This document shows, in pieces, positions 9,613-22,812 of a stretch of DNA of 64,000 bases; positions within the stretch are counted from its first letter, which is position 1, and each line of letters opens with the position of its first letter. The position numbers and the translations under genes are program-made. Location of the stretch: positions 21,045,491 to 21,109,490 of the forward strand of contig OX453275.1 in NCBI GenBank assembly GCA_949710005.1. The letters are read 5' to 3'. The notes below the pieces were generated by a model. It ran no database searches and had not been told where the DNA came from. It worked only from the letters and a program-made list of their open reading frames with translations. The stretch comes from Ricordea florida (Eukaryota > Cnidaria > Anthozoa > Corallimorpharia > Ricordeidae).

Positions 9613-12012
9613 ACAAGATACAATACCAGAAGATGGTTGAGAGGAAACTCAGCCTTACAGATTTTTGTCAAAACACCATATAAGAGATTTTATGGGCAGA
9701 AGGACCGTCACTTAAGGGGGTTAGTTATCAAATCATTTGGAATGTTTTATCTATATGTAATAGTAGGATATAGAGTCAGCTTTAGGCAGCGAATAAAATT
9801 TTAGTTGCAACGATTAGATTTCCGAGTGATTTAAGGGAAATAAACTTTTTGTTACTACGCATGCGCATTTCCACCAATTGCCTATAACCCTTAAAATGAC
9901 AGTTATTCTATCATACCTCGGCCTGCATAATCTTTGCAATTCTCAAACATTGCAGATTTGTAGTATTACAAAAGGATAATATCCACGTAAAGATTCAAAT
10001 TGTTTGTAATTCGAAATCGTATTGTATTTTGGCTGTCAAGATATTTGCTTAAGGCAGCTAATTCTATAGCATACTGCTTAGAGAGTACTCAACTTCAACA
10101 AATCAGTCCTAATTACACAGATCAGTGATGGACATGCAATTTTTACCATATTGTAGCAGTTAAAATGTAATTTAAAATCCATTTTATTATGTGATTGTAG
10201 TCATTTTTGAAGACAAGATACAATACCAAGAGATGGTTGCAGTGAAACTCCGCTTTACAGATTTTTGTCAAAACACCATATAAGAGATTGTATGGGCAGA
10301 AGGACCGTCATTTAAGGGGGTAAGTTATCAAATCATTTGGAATGTTTTATCTATATGTAATAGTAGGATATAGAGTCAGGTTTAGGTAACGAATAAAATT
10401 TTAATTGCAACGATTAGATTTCCGAGTGATTTAAGGGAAATAAACTTTTTGTTACTACGCATGCGCATTTCCACCAATTGCCTATAACCCTTAAAATGAC
10501 AATTATTCTATCATACCTCGGCCTGCAGAATCCTTGCATTTCTGAAACATTGCAGATTTGTAGTATTACAACAGGATATTATCCACGTAAAGAATCAAAT
10601 TGTTTGTAGTTCGCAATCGTATTCTATTCTGGCTGTCAAGATATTTGCTTAAGGCAGCTAATTCTCTAGCATACTGCTTAGAGAGTACTCAACTTCAACA
10701 AATCAGTCCTCATTACACAGATTAGTGATGGACATGCACTTTTTACCATATTGTAGCATTTAAGATGTCATTTAAAATCCATTTTATGTTGTGATTGTAG
10801 TCATTTTTGAAGACAAGATACAATACCAGGAGATGGTTGAGAGGAAACTCAGCCTTACAGATTTTTGTCAAAACACCATATAAGAGATTGTATGGGCAGA
10901 AGGACCGTCACTTAAGGGGGTTAGTTATCAAATCATTTGGAATGTTTTATCTATATGTAATAGTAGGATATAGAGTCAGGTTTAGGTAACGAATAAAATT
11001 TTAGTTGCAACGATTAGATTTCCGAGTGATTCAAGGGAAATAAACTTTTTGTTACTACGCATGCGCATTTCCACCAATTGCCTATAACCCTTAAAATGAC
11101 AGTTATTCTATCATACCTCGGCCTGCATAATCTTTGCAATTCTCGAACATTGCAGATTTCAAGCATTACAACAGGATATTATCCACGCAAAGAATCAAAT
11201 TGTTTGTAATTCGCAATCGTATTCTATTCTGGCTGTCAAGATATTTGCTTAAGGCAGCTAATTCTATAGCATACTGCTCAGAGATTACTCAAGTTCAACA
11301 AATCAGTCCTCATTACACAGATTAGTGATGGACATGCAATTTTTACCATCTGGTAGTATTTAAAATGTAATTTAAAATCCATTTTATGTCGTAAATGTCG
11401 TCATTTTATAAGACAAAATACAATACCAAGAGATGGTTGCAGTGAAACTCAGCTTTACAGATTTTTGTCAAAACACCATATAAGAGATTGTATGGGCAGA
11501 AGGACCGTCATTTAACGGGGTAAGTTATCAAATCATTTGGAATGTTTTATCTATATGTAATAGTAGGATATAGAGTCAGGTTTAGGTAACGAATAAAATT
11601 TTAGTTGCAACGATTAGATTTCCGAGTGATTTAAGGGAAATAAACTTTTTGTTACTACGCATGCGCATTTCCACCAATTGCCTATAACCCTTAAAATGAC
11701 AGTTATTCTATCATACCTCGGCCTGCAGAATCTTTGCATTTCTGAAACATTGCAGATTTGTAGTATTACAACAGGATATTATCCACGTAAAGAATCAAAT
11801 TGTTTGTAATTCGCAATCGTATTCTATTCTGGCTGTCAAGATATTTGCTTAAGGCAGCTAATTCTCTAGCATACTGCTTAGAGAGTACTCAACTTCAACA
11901 AATCAGTCCTCATTACACAGATTAGTGATGGACATGCACTTTTTACCATCTTGTAGCATTTAAAATGTAATTTAAAATCCATTTTATGTTGTGATTGTAG
12001 TCATTTTTGAAG

Positions 12013-13212
12013 CCAAGATACAATACCAGGAGATGGTTGAGAGAAAACTCAGCCTTACAGATATTTGTCAAAACACCATATAAGAGATTGTATGGGCAGA
12101 AGGACCGTCATTTAAGGGGGTAAGTTATCAAATCATTTGGAATGTTTTATCTATATGTAATAGTAGGATATAGAGTCAGGTTTAGGTAACGAATAAAATT
12201 TTAATTGCAACGATTAGATTTCCGAGTGATTTAAGGGAAATAAACTTTTTGTTACTACGCATGCGCATTTCCACCAATTGCCTATAGCCCTTAAAATGAC
12301 AGTTATTCTATCATACCTCGGCCTGCATAATCTTTGCAATTTTGAAACATTGCAGATTTGTAGTATTACAACAGGATAATATCCACGTAAAGAATCAAAT
12401 TGTTTGTAATTCGCAATCGTATTCTATTCTGGCTGTCAAGATATTTGCTTAAGGCAGCTAATTCTATAGCCTACTGCTCAGAGAGTACTCAAGTTCAACA
12501 AATCAGTCCTCATTACACAGATTAGTGATGGACATGCAATTTTTACCATCTTGTAGCATTTAAAATGTCATTTAAAATCCATTTTATGTCGTGATTGTAG
12601 TCATTTTTGAAGACAAAATACAATACCAACAGTTGGTTGCAAGGAAACTCAGCCTTACAGATATTTGTCAAAACACCATATAAGAGATTGTATGGGCAGA
12701 AGGACCGTCAATTAAGGGGGTAAGTTATCAAATCATTTGGAATGTTTTATCAATATGTAATAGTAGGATATAGAGTCAGGTTTAGGTAACGAATAAAATT
12801 TTAGTTGCAACGATTAGATTTCCGAGTGATTTAAGGGAAATAAACTTTTTGTTACTACGCATGCGCATTTCCACCAATTGCCTATAACCCTTAAAATGAC
12901 AGTTATTCTATCATACCTCGGCCTGCATAATCTTTGCAATTCTCAAACATTGCAGATTTGTAGTATTACAACAGGATAATATCCACGTAAAGAATCAAAT
13001 TCTTTCTAATTCGCAATCGTATTATATTCTGGCTGTCAAGATATTTGCTTAAGGCAGCTAATTCTCTAGCATACTGCTTAGAGAGTACTCAACTTCAACA
13101 AATCAGTCCTCATTACACAGATTAGTGATGGACATGCACTTTTTACCATCTTGTAGCATTTAAAATGTCATTTAAAATCCATTTTATGTTGTGATTGTAG
13201 TCATTTTTGAAG
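12013..13212 (+). repeat. Representative D-C pair of diverged monomers
   Basis: D (12013-12612) is marked by ctatagccctt, gcaattttgaaac, a C in agcctactgctcag and the tail gtcgtgattgtag. C (12613-13212) is marked by accaacagttgg with ttgcaagg, gtcaattaag and tatcaatatg. D occurs at 1800, 5399, 12013, 15013 and 18013. C occurs immediately after at 2400, 5999, 12613 and 18613, and as the head of the hybrid at 15613. Two C subtypes exist: those at 2400 and 5999 have an A-like tail with gttaagat and gtcatagac, while those at 12613 and 18613 have a B-like tail and attcttt in place of attgttt. Confidence 0.85.
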
Positions 13213-16212
13213 ACAAGATACAATACCAGGAGATGGTTGAGAGGAAACTCAGCCTTACAGATTTTTGTCAAAACACCATATAAGAGATTGTATGGGCAGA
13301 AGGACCGTCACTTAAGGGGGTTAGTTATCAAATCATTTGGAATGTTTTATCTATATGTAATAGTAGGATATAGAGTCAGGTTTAGGTAACGAATAAAATT
13401 TTAGTTGCAACGATTAGATTTCCGAGTGATTTAAGGGAAATAAACTTTTTGTTACTACGCATGCGCATTTCCACCAATTGCCTATAACCCTTAAAATGAC
13501 AGTTATTCTATCATACCTCGGCCTGCATAATCTTTGCAATTCTCAAACATTGCAGATTTCAAGCATTACAACAGGATATTATCCACGTAAAGAATCAAAT
13601 TGTTTGTAATTCGCAATCGTATTGTATTTTGGCTGTCAAGATATTTGCTTAAGGCAGCTAATTCTATGGCATACTGCTCAGAGATTACTCAAGTTCAACA
13701 AATCAGTCCTCATTACACAGATTAGTGATGGACATGCAATTTTTACCATCTTGTAGTATTTAAAATGTAATTTAAAATCCATTTTATGTCGTAAATGTCG
13801 TCATTTTATAAGACAAAATACAATACCAAGAGATGGTTGCAGTGAAACTCAGCTTTACAGATTTTTGTCAAAACACCATATAAGAGATTGTATGGGCAGA
13901 AGGACCGTCATTTAAGGGGGTAAGTTATCAAATGATTTGGAATGTTTTATCTATATGTAATAGTAGGTTATAGAGTCAGGTTTAGGTAACGAATAAAATT
14001 TTAGTTGCAACGATTAGATTTCCGAGTGATTTAAGGGAAATAAACTTTTTGTTACTACGCATGCGCATTTCCACCAATTGCCTATAACACTTAAAATGAC
14101 AATTATTCTATCATACCTCGGCCTGCAGAATCTTTGCATTTCTGAAACATTGCAGATTTGTAGTATTACAACAGGATAATATCCACGTAAAGAATCAAAT
14201 TGTTTGTAATTCGCAATCGTATTCTATTCTGGCTGTCAAGATATTTGCTTAAGGCAGCTAATTCTCTAGCATACTGCTTAGAGAGTACTCAACTTCAACA
14301 AATCAGTCCTCATTACACAGATTAGTGATGGACATGCACTTTTTACCATCTTGTAGCATTTAAAATGTCATTTAAAATCCATTTTATGTTGTGATTGTAG
14401 TCATTTTTGAAGACAAGATACAATACCAGGAGATGGTTGAGAGGAATCTCAGCCTTATAGATTTTTGTCAAAACACCATATAAGAGATTGTATGGGCAGA
14501 AGGACCGTCACTTAAGGGGGTTAGTTATCAAATCATTTGGAATGTTTTATCTATATGTAATAGTAGGATATAGAGTCAGGTTTAGGTAACGAATAAAATT
14601 TTAGTTGCAACGATTAGATTTCCGAGTGATTTAAGGGAAATAAACTTTTTGTTACTACGCAGGCGCATTTCCACCAATTGCCTATAACCCTTAAAATGAC
14701 AGTTATTCTATCATACCTCGGCCTGCATAATCTTTGCAATTCTCAAACATTGCAGATTTCAAGCATTACAACAGGATATTATCCACGTAAAGAATCAAAT
14801 TGTTTGTAATTCGCAATCGTATTCTATTCTGGCTGTCAAGATATTTGCTTAAGGCAGCTAATTCTATAGCATACTGCTCAGAGATTACTCAAGTTCAACA
14901 AATCAGTCCTCATTACACAGATTAGTGATGGACATGCAATTTTTACCATCTTGTAGTATTTAAAATGTAATTTAAAATCCATTTTATGTCGTAAATGTTG
15001 TCATTTTATAAGACAAAATACAATACCAAGAGATGGTTGCAGTGAAACTCAGCTTTACAGATTTTTGTCAAAACACCATATAAGAGATTGTATGGGCAGA
15101 AGGACCGTCATTTAAGGGGGTAAGTTATCAAATCATTTGGAATGTTTTATCTATATGTAATAGTAGGATATAGAGTCAGGTTTAGGTAACGAATAAAATT
15201 TTAATTGCAACGATTAGATTTCCGAGTGATTTAAGGGAAATAAACTTTTTGTTACTACGCATGCGCATTTCCACCAATTGCCTAAAGCTCTTAAAATGAC
15301 AGTTATTCTATCATACCTCGGCCTGCATAATCTTTGCAATTTTGAAACATTGCAGATTTGTAGTATTACAACAGGATAATATCCACGTAAAGAATCAAAT
15401 TGTTTGTAATTCGCAATCGTATTCTATTCTGGCTGTCAAGATATTTGCTTAAGGCAGCTAATTCTATAGCCTACTGCTCAGAAAGTACTCAAGTTCAACA
15501 AATCAGTCCTCATTACACAGATTAGTGATGGACATGCATTTTTTACCATCTTGTAGCATTTAAAATGTCATTTAAAATCCATTTTATGTCGTGATTGTAG
15601 TCATTTTTGAAGACAAAATACAATACCAACAGTTGGTTGCAAGGAAACTCAGCCTTACAGATTTTTGTCAAAACACCATATAAGAGATTGTATGGGCAGA
15701 AGGACCGTCATTTAAGGGGGTAAGTTATCAAATCATTTGGAATGTTTTATCTATATGTAATAGTAGGATATAGAGTCAGGTTTAGGTAACGAATAAAATT
15801 TTAGTTGCAACGATGAGATTTCCGAGTGATTTAAGGGAAATAAAGTTTTTGTTACTACGCATGCGCATTTCCACCAATTGCCTATAACCCTTAAAATGAC
15901 AGTTATTCTATCATACCTCGGCCTGCAGAATCTTTGCATTTCTGAAACATTGCAGATTTGTAGTATTACAACAGGATAATATCCACGTAAAGAATCAAAT
16001 TGTTTGTAATTCGCAATCGTATTGTATTTTGGCTGTCAAGATATTTGCTTAAGGCAGCTAATTCTATAGCATACTGCTCAGAGAGTACTCAAGTTCAACA
16101 AATCAGTTCTCATTACAAAGATTAGTGATGGACATGCAATTTTTACCATCTTGTAGCATTTAAAATGTCATTTAAAATCCATTTTATGTTGTGATTGTAG
16201 TCATTTTTGAAG

Positions 16213-16812
16213 ACAAGATACAATACCAACAGTTGGTTGCAACGAAACTCAGCCTTACAGAGTTTTGTGAAAACACCATATAAGAGATTGTATGGGCAGA
16301 AGGACCGTCATTTAAGGGGGTAAGTTATCAAATCATTTGGAATTTTTTATGAATATGTAATAGTAGGATATAGAGTCAGGTTTAGGTAACGAATAAAATT
16401 TTAGTTGCAACGATGAGATTTCCGAGTGATTTAAGGGAAATAAACTTTTTGTTACTACGCATGCGAGTTTCCAGCAATTGCCTATAACCCTTAAAAAGAC
16501 AGTTATTCTATTATACGTCGGCCTGCAGAATCTTTGCAATTCTGAAACATTGCAGATTTGTAGTATTACAAAAGGATAATATCCACGTAAAGATTCAAAT
16601 TTTTTGTAATTCGCAATCGTATTGTATTTTGGCTGTCAAGATATTTGCTTAAGGCAGCTAATTCTATAGCATACTGCTTAGAGAGTACTCAAGTTCAACA
16701 AATCAGTCCTCATTACACAGATTAGTGATGGACATGCAATTTTTACCATATTGTAACATTTAAAATGTCATTTAAAATCCATTTTATGTTGTGATTGTAG
16801 TCATTTTTGAAG
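16213..16812 (+). repeat. F-type monomer, copy 2
   Basis: Shares the F-specific bases of the unit at 9013 and again follows E-type sequence (the C/E hybrid at 15613). E-F is thus a 1.2-kb block present twice, 7.2 kb apart. Small private differences (gaatatg near 16351, ttgtaacatt near 16753) show that the two copies have since diverged slightly. Confidence 0.85.
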
Positions 16813-19800
16813 ACAAGATACAATACCAGGAGATGGTTGAGAGGAAACTCAGCCTTACAGATTTTTGTCAAAACACCATATAAGAGATTGTATGGGCAGA
16901 AGGACCGTCACTTAAGGGGGTTAGTTATCAAATCATTTGGAATGTTTTATCTATATGTAATAGTAGGATATAGAGTCAGGTTTAGGTAGCGAATAAAATT
17001 TTAATTGCAACGATTAGATTTCCGAGTGATTTAAGGGAAATAAACTTTTTGTTACTACGCATGCGCATTTCCACCAATTGCCTATAATGCTTAAAATGAC
17101 AGTTATTCTATCATACCTCGGCCTGCATAATCTTTGCAATTCTCAAACATTGCAGATTTCAAGCATTACAACAGGATATTATCCACGTAATGAATCAAAT
17201 TGTTTGTAATTTGCAATCGTATTCTATTCTGGCTGTCAAGATATTTGCTTAAGGCAGCTAATTCTCTAGCATACTGCTTAGAGAGTACTCAACTTCAACA
17301 AATCAGTCCTCATTACACAGATTAGTGATGGACATGCAATTTTTACCATATTGTAGCATTTAAAATGTCATTTAAAATCCATTTTATGTTGTGATTGTAG
17401 TCATTTTTGAAGACAAGATACAATACCAGGAGATGGTTGAGAGGAAACTCAGCCTTACAGATTTTTGTCAAAACACCATATAAGAGATTGTATGGGCAGA
17501 AGGACCGTCATTTAACGGGGTAAGTTATCAAATCATTTGGAATGTTTTATCTATATGTAATAGTAGGATATAGAGTCAGGTTTAGGTAACGAATAAAATT
17601 TTAGTTGCAACGATTAGATTTCCGAGTGACTTAAGGGAAATAAACTTTTTGTTACTACGCATGCGCATTTCCACCAATTGCCTATAACCCTTAAAATGAC
17701 AGTTATTCTATCATACCTCGGCCTGCAGAATCTTTGCATTTCTGAAACATTGCAGATTTGTAGTATTACAACAGGATATTATCCACGTAAAGAATCAAAT
17801 TGTTTGTAATTCGCAATCGTATTCTATTCTGGCTGTCAAGATATTTGCTTAAGGCAGCTAATTCTATAGCATACTGCTTAGAGAGTACTCAACTTCAACA
17901 AATCAGTCCTCATTACACAGATTAGTGATGGACATGCACTTTTTACCATCTTGTAGCATTTAAAATGTCATTTAAAATCCATTTTATGTTGTGATTGTAG
18001 TCATTTTTGAAGACAAGATAAAATACCAGGAGATGGTTGAGAGGAAACTCAGCCTTACAGATATTTGTCAAAACACCATATAAGAGATTGTATGGGCAGA
18101 AGGACCGTCATTTAAGGGGGTAAGTTATCAAATCATTTGGAATGTTTTATCTATATGTAATAGTAGGATATAGAGTCAGGTTTAGGTAACGAATAAAATT
18201 TTAATTGCAACGATTAGATTTCCGAGTGATTTAAGGGAAATAAACTTTTTGTTACTACGCATGCGCATTTCCACCAATTGCCTATAGCCCTTAAAATGAC
18301 AGTTATTCTATCATACCTCGGCCTGCATAATCTTTGCAATTTTGAAACATTGCAGATTTGTAGTATTACAACAGGATAATATCCACCTAAAGAATCAAAT
18401 TGTTTGTAATTCGCAATCGTATTCTATTCTGGCTGTCAAGATATTTGCTTAAGGCAGCTAATTCTATAGCCTACTGCTCAGAGAGTACTCAAGTTCAACA
18501 AATCAGTCCTCATTACACAGATTAGTGATGGACATGCAATTTTTACCATCTTGTAGCATTTAAAATGTCATTTAAAATCCATTTTATGTCGTGATTGTAG
18601 TCATTTTTGAAGACAAAATACAATACCAACAGTTGGTTGCAAGGAAACTCAGCCTTACATATATTTGTCAAAACACCATATAAGAGATTGTATGGGCAGA
18701 AGGACCGTCAATTAAGGGGGTAAGTTATCAAATCATTTGGAATGTTTTATCAATATGTAATAGTAGGATATAGAGTCAGGTTTAGGTAACGAATAAAATT
18801 TTAGTTGCAACGATTAGATTTCCAAATGATTTAAGGGAAATAAACTTTTTGTTACTACGCATGCGCATTTCCACCAATTGCCTATAACCCTTAAAATGAC
18901 AGTTATTCTATCATACCTCGGCCTGCATAATCTTTGCAATTCTCAAACATTGCAGATTTGTAGTATTACAACAGGATAATATCCACGTAAAGAATCAAAT
19001 TCTTTTTAATTCGCAATCGTATTATATTCTGGCTGTCAAGATATTTGCTTAAGGCAGCTAATTCTCTAGCATACTGCTTAGAGAGTACTCAACTTCAACA
19101 AATCAGTCCTAATTACACAGATTAGTGATGGACATGCACTTTTTACCATCTTGTAGCATTTAAAATGTCATTTAAAATCCATTTTATGTTGTGATTGTAG
19201 TCATTTTTGAAGACAAGATACAATACCAGGAGATGGTTGAGAGGAAACTCAGCCTTACAGATTTTTGTCAAAACACCATATAAGAGATTGTATGGGCAGA
19301 AGGACCGTCACTTAAGGGGGTTAGTTATCAAATCATTTGGAATGTTTTATCTATATGTAATAGTAGGATATAGAGTCAGGTTTAGGTAACGAATAAAATT
19401 TTAGTTGCAACGATTAGATTTCCGAGTGATTTAAGGGAAATAAACTTTTTGTTACTACGCATGCGCATTTCCACCAATTGCCTATAACCCTTAAAATGAC
19501 AGTTATTCTATCATACCTCGGCCTGCAGAATCTTTGCATTTCTGAAACATTGCAGATTTGTAGTATTACAACAGGATATTATCCACGTAAAGAATCAAAT
19601 TGTTTGTAATTCGCAATCGTATTCTATTCTGGCTGTCAAGATATTTGCTTAAGGCAGCTAATTCTCTAGCATACCGCTTAGAGAGTACTCAAGTTCAACA
19701 AATCAGTGCTAATTACACAGATTAGTGATGGACATGCAATTTTTACCATCTTGTAGTATTTAAAATGTAATTTAAAATCCATTTTATGTCGTAAATGTCG

Positions 19801-20412
19801 TCATTTTATAAGACAAAATACAATACCAAGAGATGGTTGCAGTGAAACTCAGCTTTACAGATTTTTGTCAAAACACCATATAAGAGATTGTATGGGCAGA
19901 AGGACCGTCATTTAAGGGGGTAAGTTATCAAATCATTTGGAATGTTTTATCTATATGTAATAGTAGGATATAGAGTCAGGTTTAGGTAACGAATAAAATT
20001 TTAATTGCAACGATTAGATTTCCGAGTGATTTAAGGGAAATAAACTTTTTGTTACTACGCATGCGCATTTCCACCAATTGCCTATAACCCTTAAAATGAC
20101 AGTTATTCTATCATACCTCGGCCTGCATAATCTTTGCAATTCTCAAACATTGCAGATTTCAAGCATTACAACAGGATATTATCCACGTAAAGAATCAAAT
20201 TGTTTGTAATTCGCAATCGTATTCTATTCTGGCTGTCAAGATATTTGCTTAAGGCAGCTAATTCTATAGCATACTGCTCAGAGATTACTCAAGTTCAACA
20301 AATCAGTCCTCATTACACAGATTAGTGATGGACATGCAATTTTTACCATCTTGTAGTATTTAAAATGTAATTTAAAATCCATTTTATGTCGTAAATGTCG
20401 TCATTTTATAAG

Positions 20413-21612
20413 ACAAAATACAATACCAAGAGATGGTTGCAGTGAAACTCAGCTTTACAGATTTTTGTCAAAACACCATATAAGAGATTGTATGGGCAGA
20501 AGGACCGTCATTTAACGGGGTAAGTTATCAAATCCTTTGGAATGTTTTATCTATATGTAATAGTAGGATATAGAGTCAGGTTTAGGTAAGGAATAAAATT
20601 TTAATTGCAACGATTAGATTTCCGAGTGATTTAAGGGAAATAAACTTTTTGTTACTACGCATGCGCATTTCCACCAATTGCCTATAACCCTTAAAATGAC
20701 AGTTATTCTATCATACCTCGGCCTGCAGAATCTTTGCATTTCTCAAACATTGCAGATTTCAAGCATTACAACAGGATATTATCCACGTAAAGAATCAAAT
20801 TGTTTGTAATTCGCAATCGTATTCTATTCTGGCTGTCAAGATATTTGCTTAAGGCAGCTAATTCTATAGCATACTGCTCAGAGATTACTCAAGTTCAACA
20901 AATCAGTCCTCATTACACAGATTAGTGATGGACATGCAATTTTTACCATCTTGTAGTATTTAAAATGTAATTTAAAATCCATTTTATGTCGTAAATGTCG
21001 TCATTTTATAAGACAAAATACAATACCAAGAGATGGTTGCAGTGAAACTCAGCTTTACAGATTTTTGTCAAAACACCATATAAGAGATTGTATGGGCAGA
21101 AGGACCGTCATTTAACGGGGTAAGTTATCAAATCCTTTGGAATGTTTTATCTATATGTAATAGTAGGATATAGAGTCAGGTTTAGGTAAGGAATAAAATT
21201 TTAATTGCAACGATTAGATTTCCGAGTGATTTAAGGGAAATAAACTTTTTGTTACTACGCATGCGCATTTCCACCAATTGCCTATAACCCTTAAAATGAC
21301 AGTTATTCTATCATACCTCGGCCTGCAGAATCTTTGCATTTCTGAAACATTGCAGATTTGTAGTATTACAACAGGATATTATCCACGTAAAGAATCAAAT
21401 TGTTTGTAATTCGCAATCGTATTCTATTCTGGCTGTCAAGATATTTGCTTAAGGCAGCTAATTCTCTAGCATACTGCTTAGAGAGTACTCAACTTCAACA
21501 AATCAGTCCTCATTACACAGATTAGTGATGGACATGCACTTTTTACCATCTTGTAGCATTTAAAATGTCATTTAAAATCCATTTTATGTTGTGATTGTAG
21601 TCATTTTTGAAG
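20413..21612 (+). repeat. Recent single-monomer duplication
   Basis: Adjacent units at 20413 and 21013 share three changes not seen together elsewhere: tttaacgggg, aatcctttgg and ggtaaggaat. They separate after about offset 330, where the first turns A-type and the second stays B-type. This is best read as an unequal exchange in a 600-bp register. Confidence 0.8.
21013..21612 (+). repeat. Representative B-type monomer
   Basis: Diagnostic B bases: ggttgcagtg near offset 22-31, catttaaggggg followed by taagtt, gacaattatt in most copies (this copy has the A-type G), ctgcagaatc and ttctgaaac, tttgtagtatt, ctctagcatactgcttag, gagtactcaac, gcacttttt, tagcattt and a tail with gattgtagtcatttttgaag. 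About 95% identical to A by eye. This particular copy also has tttaacgggg, aatcctttgg and ggtaaggaat, shared only with the adjacent unit at 20413. Confidence 0.88.
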
Positions 21613-22212
21613 ACAAGATACAATACCAGGAGATGGTTGAGAGGAAACTCAGCCTTACAGATTTTTGTCAAAACACCATATAAGAGATTGTATGGGCAGA
21701 AGGACCGTCACTTAAGGGGGTTAGTTATCAAATCATTTGGAATGTTTTATCTATATGTAATAGTAGGATATAGAGTCAGGTTTAGGTAACGAATAAAGTT
21801 TTAGTTGCAACGATTAGATTTCCGAGTGATTTAAGGGAAATAAACTTTTTGTTACTACGCATGCGCATTTCCACCAATTGCCTATAACCCTTAAAATGAC
21901 AGTTATTCTATCATACCTCGGCCTGCATAATCTTTGCAATTCTCAAACATTGCAGATTTCAAGCATTACAACAGGATATTATCCACGTAAAGAATCAAAT
22001 TGTTTGTAATTCGCAATCGTATTCTATTCTGGCTGTCAAGATATTTGCTTAAGGCAGCTAATTCTATAGCATACTGCTCAGAGATTACTCAAGTTCAACA
22101 AATCAGTCCTCATTACACAGATTAGTGATGCACATGCAATTTTTACCATCTTGTAGTATTTAAAATGTAATTTAAAATCCATTTTATGTCGTAAATGTCG
22201 TCATTTTATAAG
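21613..22212 (+). repeat. Representative A-type monomer
   Basis: Diagnostic A bases: ggttgagagg near offset 22-31, cacttaaggggg near 97-108 followed by ttagtt, gacagttatt near 287, ctgcataatc and ttctcaaac near 310-334, tttcaagcatt near 345-355, ctatagcatactgctcag near 450, tagtattt near 545 and a tail with aaatgtcgtcattttataag. A-type units are the ones preceded by the tttttgaag tail of a B-type unit. Later A units also have gctactacg (C at offset 241) and acagggtatt. Confidence 0.9.
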
Positions 22213-22812
22213 ACAAAATACAATACCAAGAGATGGTTGCAGTGAAACTCAGCTTTACAGATTTTTGTCAAAACACCATATAAGAGATTGTATGGGCAGA
22301 AGGACCGTCATTTAAGGGGGTAAGTTATCAAATCATTTGGAATGTTTTATCTATATGTAATAGTAGGATATAGAGTCAGGTTTAGGTAACGAATAAAATT
22401 TTAATTGCAACGATTAGATTTCCGAGTGATTGAAGGGAAATAAACTTTTTGTTACTACGCATGCGCATTTCCACCAATTGCCTATAACCCTTAAAATGAC
22501 AATTATTCTATCATACCTCGGCCTGCAGAATCTTTGCATTTCTGAAACATTGCAGATTTGTAGTATTACAACAGGATATTATCCACGTAAAGAATCAAAT
22601 TGTTTGTAGTTCGCAATCGTATTCTATTCTGGCTGTCAAGATATTTGCTTAAGGCAGCTAATTCTCTAGCATACTGCTTAGAGAGTACTCAACTTCAACA
22701 AATCAGTCCTCATTACACAGATTAGTGATGGACATGCACTTTTTACCATATTGTAGCATTTAAAATGTCATTTAAAATCCATTTTATGTTGTGATTGTAG
22801 TCATTTTTGAAG

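Larger units (their letters stand above)
8485..21612 (+). repeat. 600-bp satellite array, heterogeneous segment right of the transposon
   Basis: The array resumes in phase: 8485-9012 completes the E unit begun at 6599 (75 + 528 - 3 duplicated bases = 600). Unit starts and types are 9013 F, 9613 A variant, 10213 B, 10813 A, 11413 B, 12013 D, 12613 C, 13213 A, 13813 B, 14413 A, 15013 D, 15613 C head with E body, 16213 F, 16813 A variant, 17413 A head with B body, 18013 D, 18613 C, 19213 A head with a B-like right half, 19813 B head with A body, 20413 B head with A tail, 21013 B. D is followed by C, or by the C/E hybrid at 15613, wherever it occurs in the window, so D-C is an old higher-order block. 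No gene is seen. Confidence 0.97.

Noticed and set aside
11134-11325. 63-codon plus-strand frame in one A unit
   Set aside because: It starts at TTG and exists in a single unit among many near-identical ones, so it is a chance frame.
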